Positions 40,671-48,099 of a stretch of DNA of 64,000 bases are shown here, one piece after another. The notes below the pieces were generated by a model that had not been told where the DNA came from, did not search any database, and worked only from the letters and a program-made list of their open reading frames with translations. The translations under genes and the position numbers were made by a program. The stretch is from Streptomyces mirabilis (lineage in GTDB: Bacteria > Actinomycetota > Actinomycetes > Streptomycetales > Streptomycetaceae), in contig NZ_JBCJKP010000001.1 of NCBI RefSeq assembly GCF_039503195.1, positions 6,944,001 through 7,008,000 of the forward strand, read 5' to 3'. Positions within the stretch are counted from its first letter, which is position 1, and every line of letters begins with the position of its first letter.

Positions 40671-42368
40671 ATGCGTCTCGTCATGAACGAACCGGTCGAG
40701 GGGATGGACCGGCCCTACGCCCGGCGCTGGTGGGCGCTGCTGGTGCTCTGCCTGAGCCTGCTGATCATCGTGATGGCGAACACCGCCCTCACCGTCGCGG
40801 CCCCGGACATGACCCAGGACCTGGGCCTGTCCAGCGCGGACCTGCAGTGGGTCATCGACGGCTACACCGTCCCGTACGCCGCGCTGATGCTGCTGCTCGG
40901 CGCGATCGGCGACAAGTACAGCCGGCGCGGGGCGCTCATCCTCGGGCTCGTCGTGTTCGGCGGGGGCGCGGTAGCGGGCTCGCTCGTCGACAGCTCCACC
41001 GGGGTCATCGCGGCCCGTGCCGTGATGGGCGTCGGCGCCGCCCTGATCATGCCCGCGACGCTCTCCCTGCTCGCCGCGACCTTCCCGCGCGCGGAGCGGG
41101 CGAAGGCGATCACCCTGTGGACCGCCACCGCCGGACTCGCCATCGCGGCCGGGCCCCTGGTCGCCGGTGCGCTGCTCGAGCACCACGGCTGGTCGTCCAC
41201 GTTCCTGATCAACGTCCCCATCGCCGCGCTCGCGATCGTCGGCGCCCTCGTCCTCGTACCGCCGTCCAGGGCCGCGCACCACCACCGCATCGACCACGTC
41301 GGCGGCCTGCTGTCCGTGGTCTGGATCGGCTCGCTGGTCTACATGATCATCGAGGGGCCGCACTTCGGATGGGGCGTCAAAGCCGTGACCGCCGCGGTCG
41401 TCGCGGGTGCCGGCCTGGTGGCCTTCGTGGTGTGGGAGCTGCGCCACCCGCGCCCGGTCGTCGACGTACGCCGCTTCGCCCACCGTCGGTTCGCGGGCTC
41501 CAACCTCGCCGTCGCCCTCTTCTTCCTGGCCGTCTTCGGCGCCTTCTACTACCTCACCCAGCACCTCCAGTTCGTCCTCGGCCACGACGCGCTGGACACC
41601 GGGGTGCGGATGCTGCCGCTCGCCGGGGCCGTGTTCGTCGGCTCGGCGCTCACCGGATACCTCACCCCGCGCATCGGCATGAAGATCACGGTGACCGCGG
41701 GCATGGTCGGCGGCACGGCGGCGCTCGCGCTGCTCACCCGGGTCGACGCGGCATCCTCGTACGGCGATCTCGTGCCGCCCCTCGCCATCCTGGGCCTCGC
41801 GATCGGGCTCGCGCTCTCGCCCTGCACGGACGCCATCATGGGGGCGTTCCCCGAGGCCGAACTCGGCGTCGGCGGAGCCGTCAACGACACCTCGCTGGAG
41901 CTCGGCGGCTCGCTCGGCATCGCGATCCTCGGTTCCGTGCTGGCGAGTTCGTACTCCGCGCACCTCGCGGACGCCACCGCGGGCAGCAAGCTTCCGGCGG
42001 GCGCCCTGTCCACGGCGCAGGACTCGGTCGGCGCGGGCTACGCGGTCGCCCAGGGCATCGGTGACAAGGCCCGGCAGCTCGGCGAGCAGGCCGCGCGGGC
42101 GGGGCAGGCCGGGAACGCCGAGAAGGCCGCGCAGCTGAAGGCACAGGCCGACCAACTCGCCCACGGGGCGCAGCGGATGGCGGACGCCGTCGGTTCGTCG
42201 TTCTCGGACGCGGTGGCGCACACCAGCCTGATCGGCGCGGTGATCCTGGGCGTGGGAACCGTGCTGGTCGCCTTCCTGCTGCCCAGGAAGGGCGGCGCGC
42301 ACCCGGGGGAGGCCCCGGAGCGGGCGGCGGAGGAACAGCCGGAACTCACCGGCGCGGCGACGCGCTGA
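40671..42368 (+). CDS. MFS exporter, 14-helix DHA2 (QacA/EmrB) type
   Basis: A 565-residue exporter. ATG 40671 (MRLVMNEPVEGMDRPYARRWWALLVLCLSLLIIVMANTALTVAAPDM) is preceded by GAAGGGG; ATG 40683 is also possible. The sequence DLQWVIDGYTVPYAALMLLLGAIGDKYSRRGALI includes motif A, and the ANTALTVAAPDM segment is the DHA2 motif in helix 1. About 14 helices are present. Between the last two helices lies an unusual hydrophilic loop rich in Ala/Gln/Lys (GDKARQLGEQAARAGQAGNAEKAAQLKAQADQLAHGAQ), probably an external coiled hairpin. Regulation by the adjacent TetR is strongly suggested. Confidence 0.9.
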   Translation: MRLVMNEPVEGMDRPYARRWWALLVLCLSLLIIVMANTALTVAAPDMTQDLGLSSADLQWVIDGYTVPYAALMLLLGAIGDKYSRRGALILGLVVFGGGAVAGSLVDSSTGVIAARAVMGVGAALIMPATLSLLAATFPRAERAKAITLWTATAGLAIAAGPLVAGALLEHHGWSSTFLINVPIAALAIVGALVLVPPSRAAHHHRIDHVGGLLSVVWIGSLVYMIIEGPHFGWGVKAVTAAVVAGAGLVAFVVWELRHPRPVVDVRRFAHRRFAGSNLAVALFFLAVFGAFYYLTQHLQFVLGHDALDTGVRMLPLAGAVFVGSALTGYLTPRIGMKITVTAGMVGGTAALALLTRVDAASSYGDLVPPLAILGLAIGLALSPCTDAIMGAFPEAELGVGGAVNDTSLELGGSLGIAILGSVLASSYSAHLADATAGSKLPAGALSTAQDSVGAGYAVAQGIGDKARQLGEQAARAGQAGNAEKAAQLKAQADQLAHGAQRMADAVGSSFSDAVAHTSLIGAVILGVGTVLVAFLLPRKGGAHPGEAPERAAEEQPELTGAATR

Positions 42369-42418
42369 GCGCACCCCCCGTCCGCCTCGGAACCGTGACC
42401 CTCGGGCCGTCGTCTCGT

Positions 42419-42472
42419 AGAACATGCACTACCGTGCCGTGCCGGACTGACCGGCACGGCACGGCATGTTCT
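42419..42472 (+). other. long hairpin in the 5' region of the DUF2127 gene
   Basis: AGAACATGC (42419-42427) pairs with GCATGTTCT (42464-42472), and CGTGCCGTGCCGG (42433-42445) pairs with CCGGCACGGCACG (42451-42463) around the loop ACTGA. Together that is 22 bp with only a 5-nt bulge. The ribosome-binding site GGAGGA starts 3 nt later (42475). It may terminate transcripts from the upstream MFS gene or control translation of DUF2127. Confidence 0.8.
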
Positions 42473-42488
42473 GCGGAGGACACGGAGT

Positions 42489-43259
42489 ATGAAGATCGAC
42501 TGGGACCGGCGGACGTGCGCGCGCAAAAGTCATGTGACGTACGCGCCCGACGAGCCGGAACTGCGCCGGCGGCTGCGCGCCGAGACGAGCCTCGGCGAGG
42601 CCTGGCGCTGTCTGCGCTGCGGCGACTTCGTGCTGGGCGAACCACATGGCTCGGGCCCCGCGGAGGACGCACCCCTGGTGCCGCGCGGCAAGGTGCTGCG
42701 CGATCTGTTCATCCTGCGCTTCCTGGCGGTCGAACGGGCCGTGCGCGGGGTGTTCATCGTGCTGGTCGCGGCCGCGGTGTGGAAGTTCAGCAACAGCCAG
42801 GACTCGGTGCGCCGGCTCTTCGACCAGAACCTCGACGTCTTCCGGCCGGTCTTCAAGCACTTCCACTACGACCTCGACCACTCGCCGGTCGTCGGCACCA
42901 TCCAGAAGTCCTTCGGCTACAAACACTCCACGCTGGCCCTGGTGGCCGCGCTGCTGCTGGCATACGCGCTGATCGAACTCGTCGAGGCGGGCGGCCTTTG
43001 GTACGCCAAGCGCTGGGCGGAGTATCTGACGGTGGTCGCCACCGCCGCCTTCCTGCCCCTGGAGATCTACGAACTCACCGAGCACGTCAGTTACTTGAAG
43101 ATCGCCACCCTGGTCCTCAACATCCTCGCCGTCCTCTACATCGCCCTGGCCAAACGCCTCTTCGGGCTGCGCGGCGGACGCAGGGCGTTCGAGGAGGAGC
43201 GGCACAGCGCGTCGCTGCTGGAGGTCGAGGAGTCGGCGGGCGTGGCCGCGCACGCCTGA
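42489..43259 (+). CDS. DUF2127 membrane protein with N-terminal zinc-ribbon-like pair
   Basis: A 256-residue protein, MKIDWDRRTCARKSHVTYAPDEPELRRRLRAETSLGEAWRCLRCGDFVLG. The CLRC pair near residue 43 could be half of a zinc ribbon. Four membrane helices follow: AVERAVRGVFIVLVAAAVWKF, TLALVAALLLAYALIELVEAGGLWYAKRW, EYLTVVATAAFLPLEIYELTE and IATLVLNILAVLYIALAKRLFG. Together these make up the DUF2127 domain. The function is unknown. A strong ribosome-binding site (GGAGGA) follows a long hairpin. Confidence 0.82.
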   Translation: MKIDWDRRTCARKSHVTYAPDEPELRRRLRAETSLGEAWRCLRCGDFVLGEPHGSGPAEDAPLVPRGKVLRDLFILRFLAVERAVRGVFIVLVAAAVWKFSNSQDSVRRLFDQNLDVFRPVFKHFHYDLDHSPVVGTIQKSFGYKHSTLALVAALLLAYALIELVEAGGLWYAKRWAEYLTVVATAAFLPLEIYELTEHVSYLKIATLVLNILAVLYIALAKRLFGLRGGRRAFEEERHSASLLEVEESAGVAAHA

Positions 43260-43292
43260 CCCCCCGCACCACACGGCGCCGGCGAGGATCGT

Positions 43293-44198
43293 CTACGGGT
43301 GGTGGGGGCCCAGGGTCTCGGCCACGGCGCGTGGTAGCCACGCCCGTGCGTCGCCGAAGGCGAACCCGAGCCGGGTGGCCCGGGAGTTGTCCATGCCGTA
43401 GGAACGGCTGAAGGAGAACGGGGAGACCGCGCCGACCTCGACGGGCCGCAGGAGGGTCTTGCCGTCCGGGAGGTGCGCGGCGATCGCCTCGCACAGCTCC
43501 TGCGTGGTCAGCGGCCCGTGGGAGGCCGCGTTGACCGGGCCCGTGAAGTCCTCGCCCGCCGCCCAGAACAGGAAGTCGGCGATCTCCTCGACGTGGATGT
43601 ACGTCGCCGGGCGGTTCACGGGCGGTACGGCGATCGCCTCGCCCGCGTGGATGCGCTCCGCGTAGTGCTGGAGGCGGCCGGTGAAGTCGTCGTCCCCGCC
43701 CAGGACGTGGGCCACCCGGACGGCCGCGTACGGAAACGCGGGGTCGGCCGCGAACACCGCCTCGGCCTGGCGCTTGCCCTCCCCGTAGTGGCCCTCGAGG
43801 AACTCCGGCTCGTCCCAGGGGAGCCCCAGGTCGACGGGCACGGTACGCGGGTCCACGGCGTCCTCCCGTACGAGATCCGCCGAGTCCTCGTACTCGTAGA
43901 CCTCGACGGTGGAGGTCATGACGTACCGCCGGGTGCGTCCCGCGAAGACCCGTCGGGCGATCTCCGCCTGCCGCGGTGTGTAGCAGACCTGGTCGACCAC
44001 GACATCGAAGGTGCGTGAACCCAGTGCCTTCTCCAGGGAATTCCCGTCATTGCGGTCCGCCACGAGAGGGACCGCTCCGGCGGGCGGCGCGGAGGAACCG
44101 CGATTGATGACGGTGACGTGGTCTCCGGCGGCCAGCAGCCGGGCAATCAGTCGCTTTCCGAAATAGCGGTTTCCGCCGATGACACCTGTCTCGCGCAC
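43293..44198 (-). CDS. NAD-dependent epimerase/dehydratase-like reductase
   Basis: A 301-residue extended-SDR protein. GTG 44198 (VRETGVIGGNRYFGKRLIARLLAAGDHVTVINRG) is preceded by GGGGGAGGAA, so I chose it over upstream in-frame codons. The nucleotide motif is GVIGGNRYFGKR, slightly unlike the classical GxxGxxG. The region RRYVMTSTVEVYEYEDSADLVREDAV marks the active-site Ser/Thr. No clear YxxxK is seen, with HYGEGKRQAEAVF being the nearest (Tyr and Lys three apart: YGEGK). It is related to atypical SDRs resembling mRNA-binding CSP41-type proteins. Catalytic activity is uncertain. Confidence 0.8.
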   Translation of the reverse strand: MRETGVIGGNRYFGKRLIARLLAAGDHVTVINRGSSAPPAGAVPLVADRNDGNSLEKALGSRTFDVVVDQVCYTPRQAEIARRVFAGRTRRYVMTSTVEVYEYEDSADLVREDAVDPRTVPVDLGLPWDEPEFLEGHYGEGKRQAEAVFAADPAFPYAAVRVAHVLGGDDDFTGRLQHYAERIHAGEAIAVPPVNRPATYIHVEEIADFLFWAAGEDFTGPVNAASHGPLTTQELCEAIAAHLPDGKTLLRPVEVGAVSPFSFSRSYGMDNSRATRLGFAFGDARAWLPRAVAETLGPHHP

Positions 44199-44287
44199 GG
44201 CGTTCCTCCCCCTCGTGCTTCCGGCACCCACCGGGCTTCTGTGATCATCATTCTCCCGGCGTACGCGTCACGTCTGAAGGGGGAGAC

Positions 44288-44803
44288 ATGGGAGATCCGG
44301 CCGCTGCACCGAAGGAACCACGGCAACCGCGCGCCGCCGCCGACGAAACGTCGGTGGCCTTCGACGCGGTGGACCGGCAGATCCTGGAACTGCTGCAGAG
44401 CGACGGCCGGATCAGGCTCAGCGAGCTCGGCCGGCGCGTCCAGCTGAGCCCGGCGGCCGTCGCCGAACGCGTGCGCCGGCTGGAGTCCACGGGAGCCGTC
44501 ACCGGCTACGGCGCCCATGTCTCACCACCTCTCCTCGGCTACGGCATCCAGGCCTTCGTCCGTGTCGACCCGCACGGCGGATACACCCTGCGCCACCCCA
44601 GGACCCTGGAGCTGATCTCCCGCCCGGAGATCATCGAGGTCCACCACGTCGTCGGCGAGGACTGCTGGATCCTCAAGGTCGCCGTCGCGGACACACTCCA
44701 TCTGGAGGACGTCCTGGAACAGACCTCCGCACTGGGGCGCACGACGACCTCGATCGTCCTGTCCTCACCGGTGCCGCGAAAGCCACTGCTGCCCTTGCGT
44801 TGA
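44288..44803 (+). CDS. Lrp/AsnC-family transcriptional regulator
   Basis: A 171-residue regulator, MGDPAAAPKEPRQPRAAADETSVAFDAVDRQILELLQSDGRIRLSELGRRVQLSPAAVAERVRRLESTG. The DNA-binding domain covers residues about 25-80 after a disordered Pro/Ala leader. The C-terminal RAM domain (IQAFVRVDPHGGYTLRHPRTLELISRPEIIEVHHVVGEDCWILKVAVADTLHLEDVLE) mediates oligomerisation and amino-acid sensing. It is divergent from the epimerase gene across 89 bp. Its last codons overlap the operator of the following MerR gene. Confidence 0.9.
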   Translation: MGDPAAAPKEPRQPRAAADETSVAFDAVDRQILELLQSDGRIRLSELGRRVQLSPAAVAERVRRLESTGAVTGYGAHVSPPLLGYGIQAFVRVDPHGGYTLRHPRTLELISRPEIIEVHHVVGEDCWILKVAVADTLHLEDVLEQTSALGRTTTSIVLSSPVPRKPLLPLR

Positions 44804-44815
44804 CGTCGGCGTCAA
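44800..44815 (+). promoter_or_regulatory. MerR-type operator at the MerR-thioredoxin promoter
   Basis: TTGACG-TCGG-CGTCAA is a perfect 6-bp-arm dyad overlapping the Lrp stop codon. TTGACG can also serve as the -35 element, as in MerR-family promoters where the dyad sits in an over-long spacer. The MerR ATG follows at 44832. Confidence 0.75.
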
Positions 44816-44831
44816 GGAATACCGTCGGGGC

Positions 44832-45260
44832 ATGCGAATCGGCGAGCTGGCGGCGCGGGCCGGGACCACCACGCGGACGCTTCGGTACTACGAGTCGCGG
44901 GGGCTGCTGCCCGCGCGACGGGGCGAGAACGGGTACCGGACGTACGACGAGCACGACCTGCGGCTGCTGCGGCAGATCAGGACGCTGCAGGACTTCGGGT
45001 TCGACCTGGAGGAGACCCGGCCCTTCGTGGAGTGTCTGCGGGCGGGGCACCCGGAGGGCGACTCCTGTCCGGCCTCGCTCGCGGTCTACCGGCGCAAGCT
45101 GGGCGAGCTCGACTCGCTGATCGACGAGTTGCAGGCCGTACGGGCCGAGGTCGGCGCGCAGCTGGCGCGGGCCGAGCGGGCGCGTGACGAGCTGGCGGCC
45201 GAGGCGGAGGTTCCGGGCGGCCCGGAACCCGTATGCGAACTGGAAGGGCGGACACGGTGA
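44832..45260 (+). CDS. MerR-family regulator coupled to a thioredoxin
   Basis: A 142-residue MerR protein, MRIGELAARAGTTTRTLRYYESRGLLPARRGENGYRTYDEHDLRLLRQI, with the canonical winged-helix N-terminus. A dimerisation helix follows. The effector region contains two cysteines (FVECLRAGHPEGDSCPASLAVY, about 12 residues apart), a spacing that suggests metal or redox sensing. The GTGA overlap with the thioredoxin gene makes co-expression certain. A thiol or metal stress response is the natural inference. Confidence 0.9.
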   Translation: MRIGELAARAGTTTRTLRYYESRGLLPARRGENGYRTYDEHDLRLLRQIRTLQDFGFDLEETRPFVECLRAGHPEGDSCPASLAVYRRKLGELDSLIDELQAVRAEVGAQLARAERARDELAAEAEVPGGPEPVCELEGRTR

Positions 45261-45589
45261 TCAAGGTGGCAGGCGTGGCTTCGGTGACGGACGCGGACTT
45301 CGAGACGGAGGTGATCGGCGCCGAGCTCCCGGTGCTGGTGGAGTTCACGGCCGACTGGTGCCCGCCGTGCCGGCAGATGGGGCCGGTGCTCAGTGCCCTG
45401 GCGGCCGAGGAGGGCGAGCGGCTCAAGGTGGTCCAGCTGGACGTGGACACCAACCCGCTGACGACGAACGCCTACCGGGTGCTGTCGATGCCCACGTTCA
45501 TGGTGTTCCGCGGTGGCGAGCCGGTGAAGTCGATGGTGGGCGCCCGGCCGAAGCGCCGGCTGCTGGAGGAGCTGTCCGAGGTGCTCTGA
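45257..45589 (+). CDS. trxA: thioredoxin
   Basis: A 110-residue thioredoxin from GTG 45257 (VIKVAGVASVTDADFETEVIGAELPVLVEFTADWCPPCRQMGPVL), overlapping the MerR stop by 4 bp. The active site is WCPPC (Cys35, Cys38), differing from the usual WCGPC by Pro for Gly, which tends to make the disulfide more oxidising. The cis-Pro loop SMPTFMVFRGGE is present. It reduces protein disulfides in the cytoplasm with thioredoxin reductase. Its regulator is probably the linked MerR. Symbol assigned by family; Streptomyces have several thioredoxins. Confidence 0.9.
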   Translation: MIKVAGVASVTDADFETEVIGAELPVLVEFTADWCPPCRQMGPVLSALAAEEGERLKVVQLDVDTNPLTTNAYRVLSMPTFMVFRGGEPVKSMVGARPKRRLLEELSEVL

Positions 45590-45635
45590 CGGTCCGGCGT
45601 GCCCCGACCTCCCCGATATACAGCAGAACTACAAG

Positions 45636-45667
45636 AAATCCCCCGAGCAATTGCGCGCGGGGGATTT
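45636..45667 (+). terminator. terminator of the MerR-thioredoxin operon
   Basis: AAATCCCCCG (45636-45645) pairs perfectly with CGGGGGATTT (45658-45667). The flanking A and T runs make it work in both directions. It starts 47 bp after the trxA stop and separates that operon from helD. Confidence 0.85.
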
Positions 45668-45688
45668 CCTTGCGTATATTGAATGATT

Positions 45689-45714
45689 CGCGACTTCAGG
45701 AGAATTGAGTCGCG
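45689..45714 (+). promoter_or_regulatory. hairpin enclosing an alternative start in the helD leader
   Basis: CGCGACT (45689-45695) pairs with AGTCGCG (45708-45714). The 12-nt loop holds the ribosome-binding-like AGGAGA and the TTG at 45705, which is in frame with helD. The TTG at 45756, with GGGAG 5 nt upstream, lies outside the hairpin. Confidence 0.6.
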
Positions 45715-45755
45715 GAGAAGTTCACTGGGCACAGTATATCCGGCCGGGAGCGGAA

Positions 45756-48035
45756 TTGTCAAACAGGGGCGCAAACGCAGAGGGCACCACAGGATTTCCC
45801 GACGATGAATTGCTGCACGAGCAGGAATTCATCGACGGGTTGTACGCACGCGTGGACGTGCTGCGGGGCGACACCGAGGCCTCCGTCGGCGACGCGCTCG
45901 CGCAGGGCAACACACCCATGCAGGCCAGGCTCGAACGGGACGTGCTCGTCGCCGAGCGCTCGGGCCTGCTCGCCGCGCTGAACGCCGTGGACGGCTCGCT
46001 CTGCTTCGGCCGGATCGACCTCACCTCCGGCGTCAGCCATCACATCGGGCGTATCGGCGTCCGCGCCGACGACACCGAGCACACCCCCATCCTCATCGAC
46101 TGGCGGGCCCCGGTCGCCCGCCCCTTCTACCTCGCCACCGGCCACACGCCGATGGACCTGCGCCGCCGCCGGCACATCACCACCGACGGCCGCCGGGTGA
46201 CCGACCTGCACGACGAGATCCTCGACCTCGGCGACCACGAGCGCACCGGCCACGAGGACCCGACCGGCGACGCCGTACTGCTGGCCGCGCTGAACTCGGC
46301 GCGCACCGGCCGCATGAGCGACATCGTGCAGACCATCCAGGCCGAACAGGACCGGATCATCCGCGCCCCGCACAAGGGCGTGATGGTCGTCGAGGGCGGC
46401 CCCGGCACCGGAAAGACGGCCGTGGCGCTGCACCGGGCCGCGTACCTGTTGTACGAGTACCGGGAACTGCTGGCGAAGCGCGCCGTCCTGATCGTCGGAC
46501 CGAACCCCGCCTTCCTCGGATACATCGGCGAGGTACTGCCCTCGCTCGGCGAGACGGGCGTGCTGCTCGCGACCGTCGGCGAACTGTTCCCCGGCGTCCG
46601 GGCGACCGCCACCGACGCCCCGCGGGCCGCCGCGGTAAAGGGCCGCGCCGACATGGCCGAGGTGCTCGCCGCCGTGGTCCAGGGCCGCCAGACGCTGCCC
46701 GACCCGGTCATCGCGATCGAGCACGACCGGGACATCCTGATGCTCGACGCCGGGCTCGTCCAGGTCGCCCGCGAGCGCACCCGTGAGGCGCAGCTGCCGC
46801 ACAACGTGGCCCGCGAGTACTTCGAGGGCCACATCCTCAACACGCTCACCGACATGCTGGCCGAGCGCATCGGCACCGACCCCTTCGACGGTTCGAACCT
46901 GCTCGACCCGAGCGACATCACCCAGATCCGCGACGACCTCGCCGAGAACCCCGAGGTCTGGACGGCCATCGACCAGCTGTGGCCGCGGCTGACCCCGCAG
47001 CGCCTGGTCGCCGACTTCCTCGCGGACCCCGAGGGATACGTCCCGGACGAGGACGCGGCCGCGATCCGCCGCCCGGTCACCCGGGCCTGGACCACCGCCG
47101 ACGTCCCCCTCCTCGACGAGGCCGCCGAACTGCTCGGCGAGGACGACCGCGTGGCCCGCGCCCTCGCCGACCAGGAACGCCGCGCCCAGGTGGCGTACGC
47201 GCAGGGCGTACTGGACGTGTCCTACGCCTCCCGCACCTACGAGTTCGAGGACAAGGACGAGGAGGACTCCGAGGTCCTGTCCGCGCACAACATCATCGAC
47301 GCCGAGCGGATGGCCGAGCGGCACGAGGAGGACGACCACCGCAGCGCGGCCGAACGCGCGGCGGCCGACCGGACCTGGGCGTTCGGCCACATCATCGTCG
47401 ACGAGGCGCAGGAGCTCTCGCCGATGGCCTGGCGCCTGCTGATGCGGCGCAGCCCGACCCGCTCGATGACCCTGGTCGGCGACCCCGCGCAGACCGCGGA
47501 AGCGGCCGGAGTGGGCTCCTGGTCGGAGATCCTCTCCCCCTATGTCGAGGACCGCTGGGAGCACAAGCGCCTCGCCGTCAACTACCGCACCCCGTCCGAG
47601 ATCATGGACGTGGCGGCGGGCGTCCTGCGCGCGCGGCACCCGGACTTCGAGCCGCCGCGTTCGGTGCGTTCGACGGGCGTACGGCCGTGGGCACGCGCCG
47701 CCGGGGACGACCTGGCCGGCACCGTCGCGAAGGCCGTCGCCGAACTGACCCCCGCCGAGGGACGGCTCGCGGTGATCGCGCCCCGCGAACTGCACACCTC
47801 GCTCGCGGCCCGGCTGGAGGACGTGACGGCGGGGGAGGAGCCCGACCTGACCCGGACGGTCGTCCTCCTCGACCCCCGTCAGGCCAAGGGGCTGGAATTC
47901 GACTCCGTCCTCGTGGTCGAACCGGCGCGATACGGCACGAGCGACCTGTACGTGGCGCTGACGCGGGCGACGCAGGCCCTCGGGATCGTGTACGAGGGCG
48001 AGCTGCCGCAGGCGCTGCGGGCGGCGACGGTCTGA
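45756..48035 (+). CDS. helD: HelD/HelR-family RNA-polymerase-recycling ATPase
   Basis: A 759-residue superfamily-1 helicase-like ATPase. HelD proteins bind RNA polymerase, open its DNA clamp and release stalled complexes; the HelR subgroup also displaces rifamycins. I chose TTG 45756 because GGGAG lies 5 nt upstream; TTG 45705 is in frame but its site is inside a hairpin. An N-terminal coiled-coil arm for the secondary channel is seen in HEQEFIDGLYARVDVLRGDTEASVGDAL. Walker A is EGGPGTGKTAVALHR (about 212-226). An acidic loop, YEFEDKDEEDSE (about 495-506), fits the primary-channel loop. Walker B is IIVDEAQELSP (about 546), followed by GDPAQT, QAKGLEFD and YVALTRATQ. Confidence 0.9.
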   Translation: MSNRGANAEGTTGFPDDELLHEQEFIDGLYARVDVLRGDTEASVGDALAQGNTPMQARLERDVLVAERSGLLAALNAVDGSLCFGRIDLTSGVSHHIGRIGVRADDTEHTPILIDWRAPVARPFYLATGHTPMDLRRRRHITTDGRRVTDLHDEILDLGDHERTGHEDPTGDAVLLAALNSARTGRMSDIVQTIQAEQDRIIRAPHKGVMVVEGGPGTGKTAVALHRAAYLLYEYRELLAKRAVLIVGPNPAFLGYIGEVLPSLGETGVLLATVGELFPGVRATATDAPRAAAVKGRADMAEVLAAVVQGRQTLPDPVIAIEHDRDILMLDAGLVQVARERTREAQLPHNVAREYFEGHILNTLTDMLAERIGTDPFDGSNLLDPSDITQIRDDLAENPEVWTAIDQLWPRLTPQRLVADFLADPEGYVPDEDAAAIRRPVTRAWTTADVPLLDEAAELLGEDDRVARALADQERRAQVAYAQGVLDVSYASRTYEFEDKDEEDSEVLSAHNIIDAERMAERHEEDDHRSAAERAAADRTWAFGHIIVDEAQELSPMAWRLLMRRSPTRSMTLVGDPAQTAEAAGVGSWSEILSPYVEDRWEHKRLAVNYRTPSEIMDVAAGVLRARHPDFEPPRSVRSTGVRPWARAAGDDLAGTVAKAVAELTPAEGRLAVIAPRELHTSLAARLEDVTAGEEPDLTRTVVLLDPRQAKGLEFDSVLVVEPARYGTSDLYVALTRATQALGIVYEGELPQALRAATV

Positions 48036-48040
48036 CCACC

Positions 48041-48077
48041 GGGCGGGGCGAGGAGTTCACGCTCCTTCGCCCCGCCC
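48041..48077. terminator. bidirectional terminator between helD and glgB
   Basis: GGGCGGGGCGAGGAG (48041-48055) pairs with CTCCTTCGCCCCGCCC (48062-48077) with one bulged T. It lies 6 bp after the helD stop and 23 bp beyond the glgB stop on the other strand, so it serves both convergent genes. Confidence 0.85.
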
Positions 48078-48099
48078 CTCGTCGTGGCAGCCGAAGCCC

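Noticed and set aside
45600..45756. Rifamycin-associated element upstream of the HelD/HelR gene
   Set aside because: I looked for a long GGGGCTTGC / GCAAGGCCCC-type inverted repeat and found only the terminator and a short hairpin of different sequence.
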